Shown: positions 8,330 to 15,617 of the stretch, in pieces
Position numbering within the stretch: the stretch's first letter is position 1
Layout: each line of letters starts with the position of its first letter
Assembly: GCA_937775265.1 (NCBI GenBank)
Contig: CALKBV010000002.1
Location: forward strand, 368,538-432,537
Source: an uncultured Pseudomonadales bacterium
GTDB lineage: Bacteria > Pseudomonadota > Gammaproteobacteria > Pseudomonadales > Azotimanducaceae
Direction: 5' to 3'
DNA length: 64,000 nt
The notes under the pieces: model-generated
The model's database searches: none
The model's input: the letters and a program-made list of their open reading frames with translations, nothing else
Told to the model about the DNA's origin: nothing
Position numbers and translations under genes: made by a program

Positions 8330-9754
8330 TTAGCCGAGAAGGTCAGTGAATCTTTGCTTAACCTCGGGAATAGATTCCCAGTTCCTCATAAAGCGAGCGA
8401 TATCTTTCTTCTCTGCGCGGTCTCTATCAACCGGATTCGTGTGTTCTTTCATTGAATCCAGATCAATGATCACCGGACCATCGCTACCGAGAAGAAAATT
8501 ACTCGCCTTCAGGTCACCATGAGAAACGCCAGCGGCCGCCAGTTCTTTTAGAATATCAGCGATGGATGCCATCTCTGCCATCGGGTTTTCTTTCTCCGGC
8601 AATACCGTCGCATCTGGTCCATCGATGTACTCAGTGACGAAATAAGCTCTTCGTCTTAGGGGTCCAAAACGTTCCTCAACCAACGCCACCGGCTTCACTG
8701 TGCTGATACCAAGGAAATCCAGCCGATTGGCGTTAGCCCAGGAAATCCAGGCCCTGCTCTTGCGAAAAGCACGGCTAATGCCATGGCCTAAGCCCTTGAT
8801 GTTGTAACGTTTCACCACCAATGGGCCAGACGGCCCATCAACCAGAGCGACCGTCGCAGAGTTCCCAGCTTTTAACAGTTTGCCGGATTCCATTCGTTCA
8901 TCAATTCGGCTTAATAGTTCTCTCATCGCCGGCGAATCGTACCCACGCTCACAGATTAAGAATCGGTTGAAGGAATGCTCACAAATGAATCGCGTACATT
9001 CACGAAACGCTTTGCCAATGTACTCTTTTTTACGCCCGGACCTTTTCGAATCAATGAGATCGATCAGCCGCAGGTACCTGCCTTCATCCACAGGCCACGC
9101 ACGCAACTGTCGGTACTGCTCAAGCCATTCAGAGACGAGATGATCAAAGCGCGCATGAAATTGTGCAAAGAAAAGTGCGATGTTATCCATACTTTTTCCT
9201 GCTCCCAGGGAACCTCTCCCATGCCGGGTGACATCACCGCCATCTATCGTATAGATCAGGCCGGAACGAAACAGGAAGTTTTCAGGGTGGATATCATTTT
9301 GCACCACACCGCCTTCGTGCAGCGCAGCGAGTACAGGAACCACCTTGCCAATCAGCCGCAGTCGCTGCTCATCATTTTCAGACTCTTTCCATACATCAAG
9401 CAGGTTTTTTGCATCAGGAATATATTCAAAGCCAAGCACGTGCCCCTTGGCCGACTTCCTCAAAGCCTGCCATTCAAGCGATGCTGTCAGCACACCAGCA
9501 TCTTCAATTCCGGCCGCCCCCGCAACTTCCCTTTTCGCGTATCGCCCGGAATAGCGACCAATAAAAACCTTGACCAGATACTGCTTGCCATCAACTTCCG
9601 CGACCGCAACGATTCTCTTCCCCGGTAACAAACGAAGAATTTTCTGCACTGTCATCTCTGTTTCTTCGCCGTCCGATCGAATGAGCGGAACAACAAACGG
9701 TTCTTGAAGCTCGCGATCAGACCGAATCAGTATATCTATATCAAAGTTGCTCAT
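8330..9754 (-). CDS. Two-domain LPS-kinase-like protein (tandem kinase folds)
   Basis: A 474-residue protein with two small kinase-like domains in one chain. Domain 1 has Lys62 in YLVKVFIG, the catalytic-loop sequence NDIHPENF (Asp154, Asn159) and a metal-site Asp171 in TIDGGD. Domain 2 has VVKRY near 314, HGDLKASN at 412-419 (Asp414, Asn419) and DLDS with Asp431. Both sets look intact, so both halves could bind ATP. The family belongs with the Kdo/WaaP lipopolysaccharide kinases. The length equals my memory of the PA5006 product of the Pseudomonas core cluster, whose exact function I do not know. It starts 5 bp after the neighbouring kinase gene, so it is in the operon. Confidence 0.8.
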   Translation of the reverse strand: MSNFDIDILIRSDRELQEPFVVPLIRSDGEETEMTVQKILRLLPGKRIVAVAEVDGKQYLVKVFIGRYSGRYAKREVAGAAGIEDAGVLTASLEWQALRKSAKGHVLGFEYIPDAKNLLDVWKESENDEQRLRLIGKVVPVLAALHEGGVVQNDIHPENFLFRSGLIYTIDGGDVTRHGRGSLGAGKSMDNIALFFAQFHARFDHLVSEWLEQYRQLRAWPVDEGRYLRLIDLIDSKRSGRKKEYIGKAFRECTRFICEHSFNRFLICERGYDSPAMRELLSRIDERMESGKLLKAGNSATVALVDGPSGPLVVKRYNIKGLGHGISRAFRKSRAWISWANANRLDFLGISTVKPVALVEERFGPLRRRAYFVTEYIDGPDATVLPEKENPMAEMASIADILKELAAAGVSHGDLKASNFLLGSDGPVIIDLDSMKEHTNPVDRDRAEKKDIARFMRNWESIPEVKQRFTDLLG

Positions 9755-9759
9755 ATCCC

Positions 9760-10488
9760 TTATTCCCGCCCCTCAAAGAATCGAAGTACGCGATAAATCT
9801 CCTTCTTGTCTTTTACACTCAATCGGCTTTTACCCTTGTATGCCAGATAGAAGCGCAGCCGTTCCATTTTGCTTAACTGCTGCCTTGCTATTTTATCCAG
9901 GCAGGCCAGGTCCTTGATTATACCTCGCGTCAGAAATGGACCCGGCATCTTTCGCCCAAGCGGGCAGTCTATAAGATAGACCGTGGGATTAACTGTTACG
10001 TCGACCAAAATGTTACGCCATTTCAGATCGTTGTGGACAAAACCATGTCCGTGCATGTTCTGAACGGTCTCAGAGAGCAGACCAATGATCTGCAATCGCC
10101 ACTGACGATCACCTAGCAACGAATGCCCGCTATCCGCCAGTGCCGCAAGGTCACTGGTTCCCCTCACCTCCCGGGTAATTAACGTGCCTCTGTAGGACCC
10201 GCTGGTACCCGATTCCCCATAGGCCACTAGATCGGCCGTAGGTATTCCCATCGCGACGAACGCCTGAAGGTTTTCCCACTCAGCACGGATTCTGCTGCGG
10301 CCGGTGAACCTTCTAAGCCAACGCCCCCTGCTCGTGTATGTCTTTATGTAGTAGTAGTCATCACCATCACGGTATCTCACCAATCGGCTCATCAGGTTGC
10401 CGTTAATTTCTTCTCCCGGCGCGCCGATGGCCGCAGCATGATCGGGAAACAGGTCCCTGACTTCCTCCTTGACAAGCCAGGCCGGCAT
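9760..10488 (-). CDS. LPS core sugar kinase, WapP/WapQ/RfaY type
   Basis: A 242-residue kinase of the lipopolysaccharide kinase family that phosphorylates heptose residues in the core. Visible motifs are IKTY with a candidate ATP-binding Lys49, HNDLKWRN at 152-159 (catalytic Asp154, Asn159) and IDCPLG with metal-binding Asp174. The ATG at 10488 shares one base with the waaP stop (TGATG), a translational coupling arrangement. A TTG one codon earlier is also possible. Pseudomonas carries both WapP and WapQ here; this genome has only one such small gene, and I cannot tell which it corresponds to. Confidence 0.83.
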   Translation of the reverse strand: MPAWLVKEEVRDLFPDHAAAIGAPGEEINGNLMSRLVRYRDGDDYYYIKTYTSRGRWLRRFTGRSRIRAEWENLQAFVAMGIPTADLVAYGESGTSGSYRGTLITREVRGTSDLAALADSGHSLLGDRQWRLQIIGLLSETVQNMHGHGFVHNDLKWRNILVDVTVNPTVYLIDCPLGRKMPGPFLTRGIIKDLACLDKIARQQLSKMERLRFYLAYKGKSRLSVKDKKEIYRVLRFFEGRE

Positions 10489-11321
10489 CAACGGGCCAGT
10501 AACCTGGTGACGCCACCTGGAAGCGAATCATGATCCTGAAACCACAGCTTTATCGCGCGCTCAACAACTTCACCCCAGATTTCTGCATCCTTCACTAACA
10601 CTTCTCGCAATGGTCGATCGCTATATATGCGCACAAAACGCAAGAGATCTCTTCTTGTAAGGTCTTTTTCAAATGCTGAAAACAGCAGACCGCCCAGATC
10701 CTTTACCAGCCATCGCCTGGGTACATTTTGCCGAATCTGTGCCCGGTGCAGGTCGATCAGATGAAGTACTGGTTCTTTATCTTCCTCTGTGGCCGCTTCC
10801 GGGTGCTCCGCGAGGGGGACGTCCATTAAGAAATGACAGAGATAGAAATCCCTGTGATTGATACCAGCCTTGTGCATTTTCCTCGCCATGGAGGCAACCT
10901 CGGTGACAAGCTTTCTTTTTAAAACAGGCTCACCAGGTTCAAAATCTTCCAGTGTGACTTTAGATTCCAGTGATTCTGTCAGAATCGCGGACTTCCTCGT
11001 CGCGGGGTTCAACCCACGCTCACAAAACAGTACCGGTGTCATGGACTGGACCCCGGCGTTCCTGAGAGCGCATAGGGCCAGCCATTCATTACGTGCTCCA
11101 AGCACTGGCAGACGGCCCTGCATCAGGTTTTTCAGTATCTCAACCCAGCCCACGCCCTGATGAATCTTCGCAAAATAACCTGCAGTACCAATCCGAACCT
11201 TGATAGTCCGGCGATCATCTATCTTGCGGAACACCTCTCCGTGCAATCGATCAACAAGGACAAACAGGTCTTCACCTTCAAAATAGCCTTTGAGATGGTC
11301 TGCGAGGAAGTTCTTTAGCAT
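10488..11321 (-). CDS. waaP: LPS core heptose I kinase
   Basis: WaaP phosphorylates the first heptose of the inner core, a modification essential for outer-membrane integrity in Pseudomonas. The 277-residue protein has FAKIH (Lys52), GARNEWLAL near 75-83, HRDFYLCHF at 156-164 with catalytic Asp158, and LIDLHRAQ with metal-site Asp190, all close to the P. aeruginosa enzyme as I remember it. The frame is open to 11375, but that part overlaps the waaG end. The ATG at 11321 sits 10 bp after the waaG stop and gives the family N-terminus (MLKNFLADH). Confidence 0.95.
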   Translation of the reverse strand: MLKNFLADHLKGYFEGEDLFVLVDRLHGEVFRKIDDRRTIKVRIGTAGYFAKIHQGVGWVEILKNLMQGRLPVLGARNEWLALCALRNAGVQSMTPVLFCERGLNPATRKSAILTESLESKVTLEDFEPGEPVLKRKLVTEVASMARKMHKAGINHRDFYLCHFLMDVPLAEHPEAATEEDKEPVLHLIDLHRAQIRQNVPRRWLVKDLGGLLFSAFEKDLTRRDLLRFVRIYSDRPLREVLVKDAEIWGEVVERAIKLWFQDHDSLPGGVTRLLAR

Positions 11322-11331
11322 GCTGATTGTT

Positions 11332-13584
11332 TCATTCCGAACAAATATAGTCTGCCGCATGCACCGGCATATCATAAATGTCGGCTACCGCCGCGAAAGC
11401 GATCCCGTTGGCTGACCAGTCAGACTCACCCAGTTTGTTAATCATACCCTCGAGCATTACATTGAATGTTTCCTGCTGAAAAGGAGACGGGATAAGCTCA
11501 CCGGCATCCGCTTTTTCGATATACGGCGCATAACCGCAGATATCAGTTGCAATAACGGGTAACCCCGCAACGATCGCTTCAAGCAGAACCATACCCGCAT
11601 TCTCTGCATAAGCCGGATGAACGAGGAGATCAGCCCCGATGAGAAAACGCGGTACATCATCCCTGCCTTTCAATATTGAAACCCGGTTAGAGAGCCCCAA
11701 CTTCTTTGCCATACGCCTGAAAGTATTCGGGTTATCCTGACCGATCACAATTAATCTAGTGCGATCACGCAGCGACTTCGGCAATGCCGCCATGGCGATC
11801 AAAACCCGATCCAATCCTTTTGTAATAAAACCCGAACCAATCATCAACAGCTGGATTTCATCATCCCCAAGCTTCATCTCGCCACGAAAGTCTGCCCGAA
11901 TCTCATCACGGTTTGCCGGCGCTATCCGGTCACGAGCAATACCCGGAGACAGCAGATGGAATCTTTCTGGCAGAGTACTATAGTACTGCTCGAACAAAGG
12001 GATCTGAGCCGAAGAGATCATCAATATTTCAGTCTCCGAGTCCCTGCTAAAAACCGATTCTTCAAATTCAGAAAACAAACCATAGCGAGGCGTAAGTCGA
12101 TAAGCCCAACTTCGCTGGTTCCGCGCCTTGTCCTCGTAGCAACTATCTGCAGCAAAATACACATCCAGACCAGGCATTTTGTTGAATCCTATCAATCTCT
12201 CAACAGGGTCTTTTTTCAGAGCAGAATCAACCCAGACGTAGTATTTGCGGTATCTGGTGTGGTTGGTCAGCGCAGAGACTGGAACGATAATGATCTCAAA
12301 TCCGGCTGGTATGTCGCCCTCCCACTCCAGAGTATAGATTCTAATATTGAATCCACGAGCCTGTGTCTCAAGGGCGATCCTTAGAAAATCCCTTTGAAGC
12401 CCGCCATAAGGAAAATATTTGAACAGGCAGAAAGCGATGGTTTTTCCTTGAAGTGCTTCAATTTTCCCGCGTGCAACCTGTTCAATCTTCTCAGCAGCAT
12501 TCTGGTGGAGCGAATAGATGTCCGCCGACCCGGCAAACCGCCTGCCTTTCGCAATCCAGGCCGGCCTGTCCTTGTCCCGTAACATTTTGCCAAGCTTTTC
12601 ATTCAGGACTTTTTGCTCAAATGGCATGGGAACCAATTCGCCCATATCTGCTTCTATTACGTAGTGGGCATAACCGCAATTTTCCGTGGTAAGAACAGGT
12701 AAGCCGGCAACCACTGATTCAAGGAGTACGATGCCCGCTGCTTCATCCTGTGCGGGCAGGATCAACAGGTCCGCAGCAAACATAAAGTCCGGAATGTCAT
12801 CCTGACCGGACAGAATCGTAACGTTCCCGAAGAGACCAAGCAGAAACATCAGGCGCTTGAACGGCGCAGGGTTATCTTCGCCAATCACAAAGAACCTGAC
12901 TTTCCTGCGCTCAGAGCGCGGTAATGCCCGCACTGCATACAAAGCTCGATCAAGCCCTTTCTTCACGAACCCCGAACCAACCATCAGCAGCATCTTGTCG
13001 TCGTCATTCAACCCAAGATCCGCTCGTTTAGCTCGCCGGCGCTGCGCCACATCATCCGGTACCACGCGATCCCGCGAGATACCCGGAGGCAGGAACTGTA
13101 TTCGATCCTCCTGCGTCTGGTAATGGTGGTCAAAGAAAGGCTTCTGGACTTTAGAGATCATAAGAATCTCGGTTTTGCTTTCTCTCCCGAATACCGCTCG
13201 TTCGTAAATGGAAAAATGTCGGTATCTGGGCAACAACCGATACACCCAGCCACGCTGGGAAATAGCTTTTTCTTCATAACATGAGTCGGCGGCATAATAG
13301 ACATCCAAATGGGGCATCTTGTTAATGCCCACCACAGCATCTACAGGATCAAGGCGCAGTCTTTGCTGAACCCATTCGCTGAATCGTTTATACAGGGTGT
13401 GATTGGTGAACGCGCTAACGGGGACGATCGTCACCTCTATCCCCTCGGGAACATCCCCCTGCCAGCTGAGGGTATACACCTCAATCTCATGACCCTGTTG
13501 CTGACAGCAGAGCGCAATCTTCAGGAAGTCTCTCTGCAAGCCCCCGTACGGGAAGTACTTGTACAAGCAAAACGCCAGCTTCAA
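11332..13584 (-). CDS. waaG: Tandem double WaaG: two LPS core glucosyltransferase-like domains in one polypeptide
   Basis: WaaG-type GT4 enzymes add the first hexose to heptose II of the LPS core. Normal WaaG is about 370-375 residues; this frame encodes 750, as two complete copies 380 residues apart. Each starts with FCLxKYFPYGGLQRDFL (residues 5 and 385). Each has NKMPxLDVYxAADSCYE, a GSGFxxKGLDR donor loop and an EX7E pair (Glu281/Glu289 and Glu661/Glu669), so both sites look active. A linker of roughly 20 residues rich in E, K and A joins them. The TTG at 13584 overlaps the waaC stop as TTGA and gives the family N-terminus (MKLAF). An ATG at 13632 would add 16 residues. The repeats have diverged at many positions, so this is not an assembly duplicate. 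Confidence 0.93.
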   Translation of the reverse strand: MKLAFCLYKYFPYGGLQRDFLKIALCCQQQGHEIEVYTLSWQGDVPEGIEVTIVPVSAFTNHTLYKRFSEWVQQRLRLDPVDAVVGINKMPHLDVYYAADSCYEEKAISQRGWVYRLLPRYRHFSIYERAVFGRESKTEILMISKVQKPFFDHHYQTQEDRIQFLPPGISRDRVVPDDVAQRRRAKRADLGLNDDDKMLLMVGSGFVKKGLDRALYAVRALPRSERRKVRFFVIGEDNPAPFKRLMFLLGLFGNVTILSGQDDIPDFMFAADLLILPAQDEAAGIVLLESVVAGLPVLTTENCGYAHYVIEADMGELVPMPFEQKVLNEKLGKMLRDKDRPAWIAKGRRFAGSADIYSLHQNAAEKIEQVARGKIEALQGKTIAFCLFKYFPYGGLQRDFLRIALETQARGFNIRIYTLEWEGDIPAGFEIIIVPVSALTNHTRYRKYYVWVDSALKKDPVERLIGFNKMPGLDVYFAADSCYEDKARNQRSWAYRLTPRYGLFSEFEESVFSRDSETEILMISSAQIPLFEQYYSTLPERFHLLSPGIARDRIAPANRDEIRADFRGEMKLGDDEIQLLMIGSGFITKGLDRVLIAMAALPKSLRDRTRLIVIGQDNPNTFRRMAKKLGLSNRVSILKGRDDVPRFLIGADLLVHPAYAENAGMVLLEAIVAGLPVIATDICGYAPYIEKADAGELIPSPFQQETFNVMLEGMINKLGESDWSANGIAFAAVADIYDMPVHAADYICSE

Positions 13585-14603
13585 TTGAGTTTTGTGTCCT
13601 TGCTGCGTAACCGCAGCTGTAACGCTTGCCACACTATCTCCGGCGAGGTTTGTTCAAAGCAGGGAGGATAAATATTACTTGAATCACTGGGCTTCTGGAA
13701 CTGACATTCTCTTTTTCTACAAGGAATACATGGTAAGTTAGTGCTTGCTATTATTTGACTTTGTGGCCCAAGAATACCTGTCAACCCGGGACTGGTAGAA
13801 CCAAACAGGCCAACGACTGGAACACCCAGCGCCGGGGCCAAATGACCCAGCCCCGTATCTACCGCCACCGCACCGGCGCACCGCTGCATCTCCACCATCA
13901 GGTCCCCAAGGGAAAGCTGATCGAGAAGCCCGGCCCGGCCCCCAAGAATTCTTGTCGCCCGCTCTCGCTCCTGCTTGTTTCCCGCCGGAGCCATCACTTC
14001 AAACCCATCCTGCCGAATCTGGTTAGCGAGCGCGGTCCAGGCCGATTCCGGCCACTCTTTGCTTGGCCATGTCGTTCCATGTAACAGCATTATTGTTTTA
14101 TTTTTGGAGGTGGGTGCCGCAAGACCGCAGTCGATAACTTCATTCGACCGGTATCCGAGCGATGCCGCTAGCAGCTTTTTCTGTCGATAAATCGCGTGCT
14201 GGTTTTTGTCGACTGCATGCTTCTTGCCATAGAAGAGGCAGGCCACTGACTCCCTGATACTGTCGCGGTCATAACCATGGGTTTCCCCGTTTGCAAAACT
14301 CGTGATAAGAGCACTTTTTAGCAAACCCTGCGAATCTATAATCCGGTCGTAGTGCGCACTTCTCAATCGTTTGATGAGCGCTTTAACCTCCGGCCATGCG
14401 CCGACCCAGTCAGATCTCCAGCGACGGATCGCGACCGATATCACCTCATGAACGCCCTCATGTTTATCTGGGATGTCGCGGAATTTTTCTTCAACAAGCC
14501 AATCAAGCTGCAAATCACTGGATTTATTGAGTGCTTCTGTGACCGCAGGCAGTGCGTGAATAACATCACCAAGAGATGAGGTTTTCACCAAGAGCACTTT
14601 CAT
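13581..14603 (-). CDS. waaC: LPS heptosyltransferase I
   Basis: WaaC adds the first L-glycero-D-manno-heptose from ADP-heptose to Kdo2-lipid A. The 340-residue protein is a GT9 family member: N-terminal VKTSSLGDVIHALPA (acceptor-side loop with the conserved Asp), central LLHGTTWPSKEWP, and C-terminal DTGLGHLAPALGVPVVGLFGSTSP forming the ADP-heptose site. The start at 14603 overlaps the waaF stop as ATGA. The frame is open upstream to 14666 but only inside waaF. It ends in a 4-bp overlap with the TTG start I chose for waaG, so waaF-waaC-waaG are translationally coupled. Confidence 0.96.
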   Translation of the reverse strand: MKVLLVKTSSLGDVIHALPAVTEALNKSSDLQLDWLVEEKFRDIPDKHEGVHEVISVAIRRWRSDWVGAWPEVKALIKRLRSAHYDRIIDSQGLLKSALITSFANGETHGYDRDSIRESVACLFYGKKHAVDKNQHAIYRQKKLLAASLGYRSNEVIDCGLAAPTSKNKTIMLLHGTTWPSKEWPESAWTALANQIRQDGFEVMAPAGNKQERERATRILGGRAGLLDQLSLGDLMVEMQRCAGAVAVDTGLGHLAPALGVPVVGLFGSTSPGLTGILGPQSQIIASTNLPCIPCRKRECQFQKPSDSSNIYPPCFEQTSPEIVWQALQLRLRSKDTKLN

Positions 14604-15595
14604 AGCTGCTCCAGCACTTGTTCTGGCATCAGTTTGTTCAGGCAATCCTTGTGGCCCAGCGGACATGTCCTTTTAAAGCATGGGCTGCAATCAAGGGACC
14701 GACTAACAATGTGCGCTTCTTCACTGATGGGAGGGGTAAATCCAGGGGAAGTCGAACCATAGATCGCAACCACCCTGGTGCCGACCGCGGCTGCAATATG
14801 CATTAAGCCCGAATCATTGGAAACAACGGTCTGACAGATCGCGAGTAAATCTATCGCTTCCAGGATCGATGTCTCTCCCGCAAGGTTGATACAGTCATGG
14901 CCGGCGATGCTCACAATCGTCTCTCCAGTTGCCTGATCTGCTGGTGACCCGAAAATCCAGATTCTGTAACCCTGGTCAATCAACTGCTTTGCCAGTGCGC
15001 CATAGTGCGCCTCGGGCCATTTTTTAGCATCGCCAAATTCAGCGCCTGGACAAAACCCGACGACAGGTTTGTCAGTGGCCAGTTGATGACGCGCAAGGAA
15101 CGCTGTCTGGCTCTCCTTATCGACACCAAGCCGTGGCGGGATCATTTCGGCAGAAGTCTTCCCAACCAGCGCAAGAAAGCGGTCGGTCATGAGTGGTAGC
15201 CGGGGTTTATCAAGCAACTTGATATCGTTTAACAGAAAATAACGGTACTCACCTAAAAAACCCGTCCTTAAGGGAACGTCCGCCGCGAAAGGGACTAACG
15301 CGGATTTGAAAGAGTTCGGCGTGATGATCGCCCAGTCGTAGTAGTTTTTTTCAAGCTCAGCTCCAAGACGAAAGCGATAACCAAGCCCAACCTGACCATG
15401 AGCCTGGTCAATCAAAATACCACGATTAACCTCTGGCATGCGCGTTACCAGCGACAGAGTTGCGCTCGGCGCCAGCACGTCGATGTCGATATCCGGATAT
15501 TCTTCGCGAAGCGCAGAATATATAACCTGCGACATGATCATGTCGCCTACCCAGGCAGGCGCGACTACAAGAACTCGTTGGGGTTGCCTGGACAA
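14600..15595 (-). CDS. waaF: LPS heptosyltransferase II
   Basis: WaaF adds the second heptose of the inner core. The GT9 signature is complete: VVAPAWVGDMIMSQ near the N-terminus, CPGAEFGDAKKWP in the middle, and SNDSGLMHIAAAVGTRVVAIYGSTSP near the C-terminus. At 331 residues it is slightly shorter than the E. coli enzyme. The start is a TTG at 15595 preceded by GGGGAG about 4 bp upstream; no ATG fits the family N-terminus. It follows glnE by 22 bp and overlaps waaC by 4 bp. Confidence 0.96.
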   Translation of the reverse strand: MSRQPQRVLVVAPAWVGDMIMSQVIYSALREEYPDIDIDVLAPSATLSLVTRMPEVNRGILIDQAHGQVGLGYRFRLGAELEKNYYDWAIITPNSFKSALVPFAADVPLRTGFLGEYRYFLLNDIKLLDKPRLPLMTDRFLALVGKTSAEMIPPRLGVDKESQTAFLARHQLATDKPVVGFCPGAEFGDAKKWPEAHYGALAKQLIDQGYRIWIFGSPADQATGETIVSIAGHDCINLAGETSILEAIDLLAICQTVVSNDSGLMHIAAAVGTRVVAIYGSTSPGFTPPISEEAHIVSRSLDCSPCFKRTCPLGHKDCLNKLMPEQVLEQL

Positions 15596-15617
15596 TGGTC
15601 TCCCCTGGCCTATTTAT

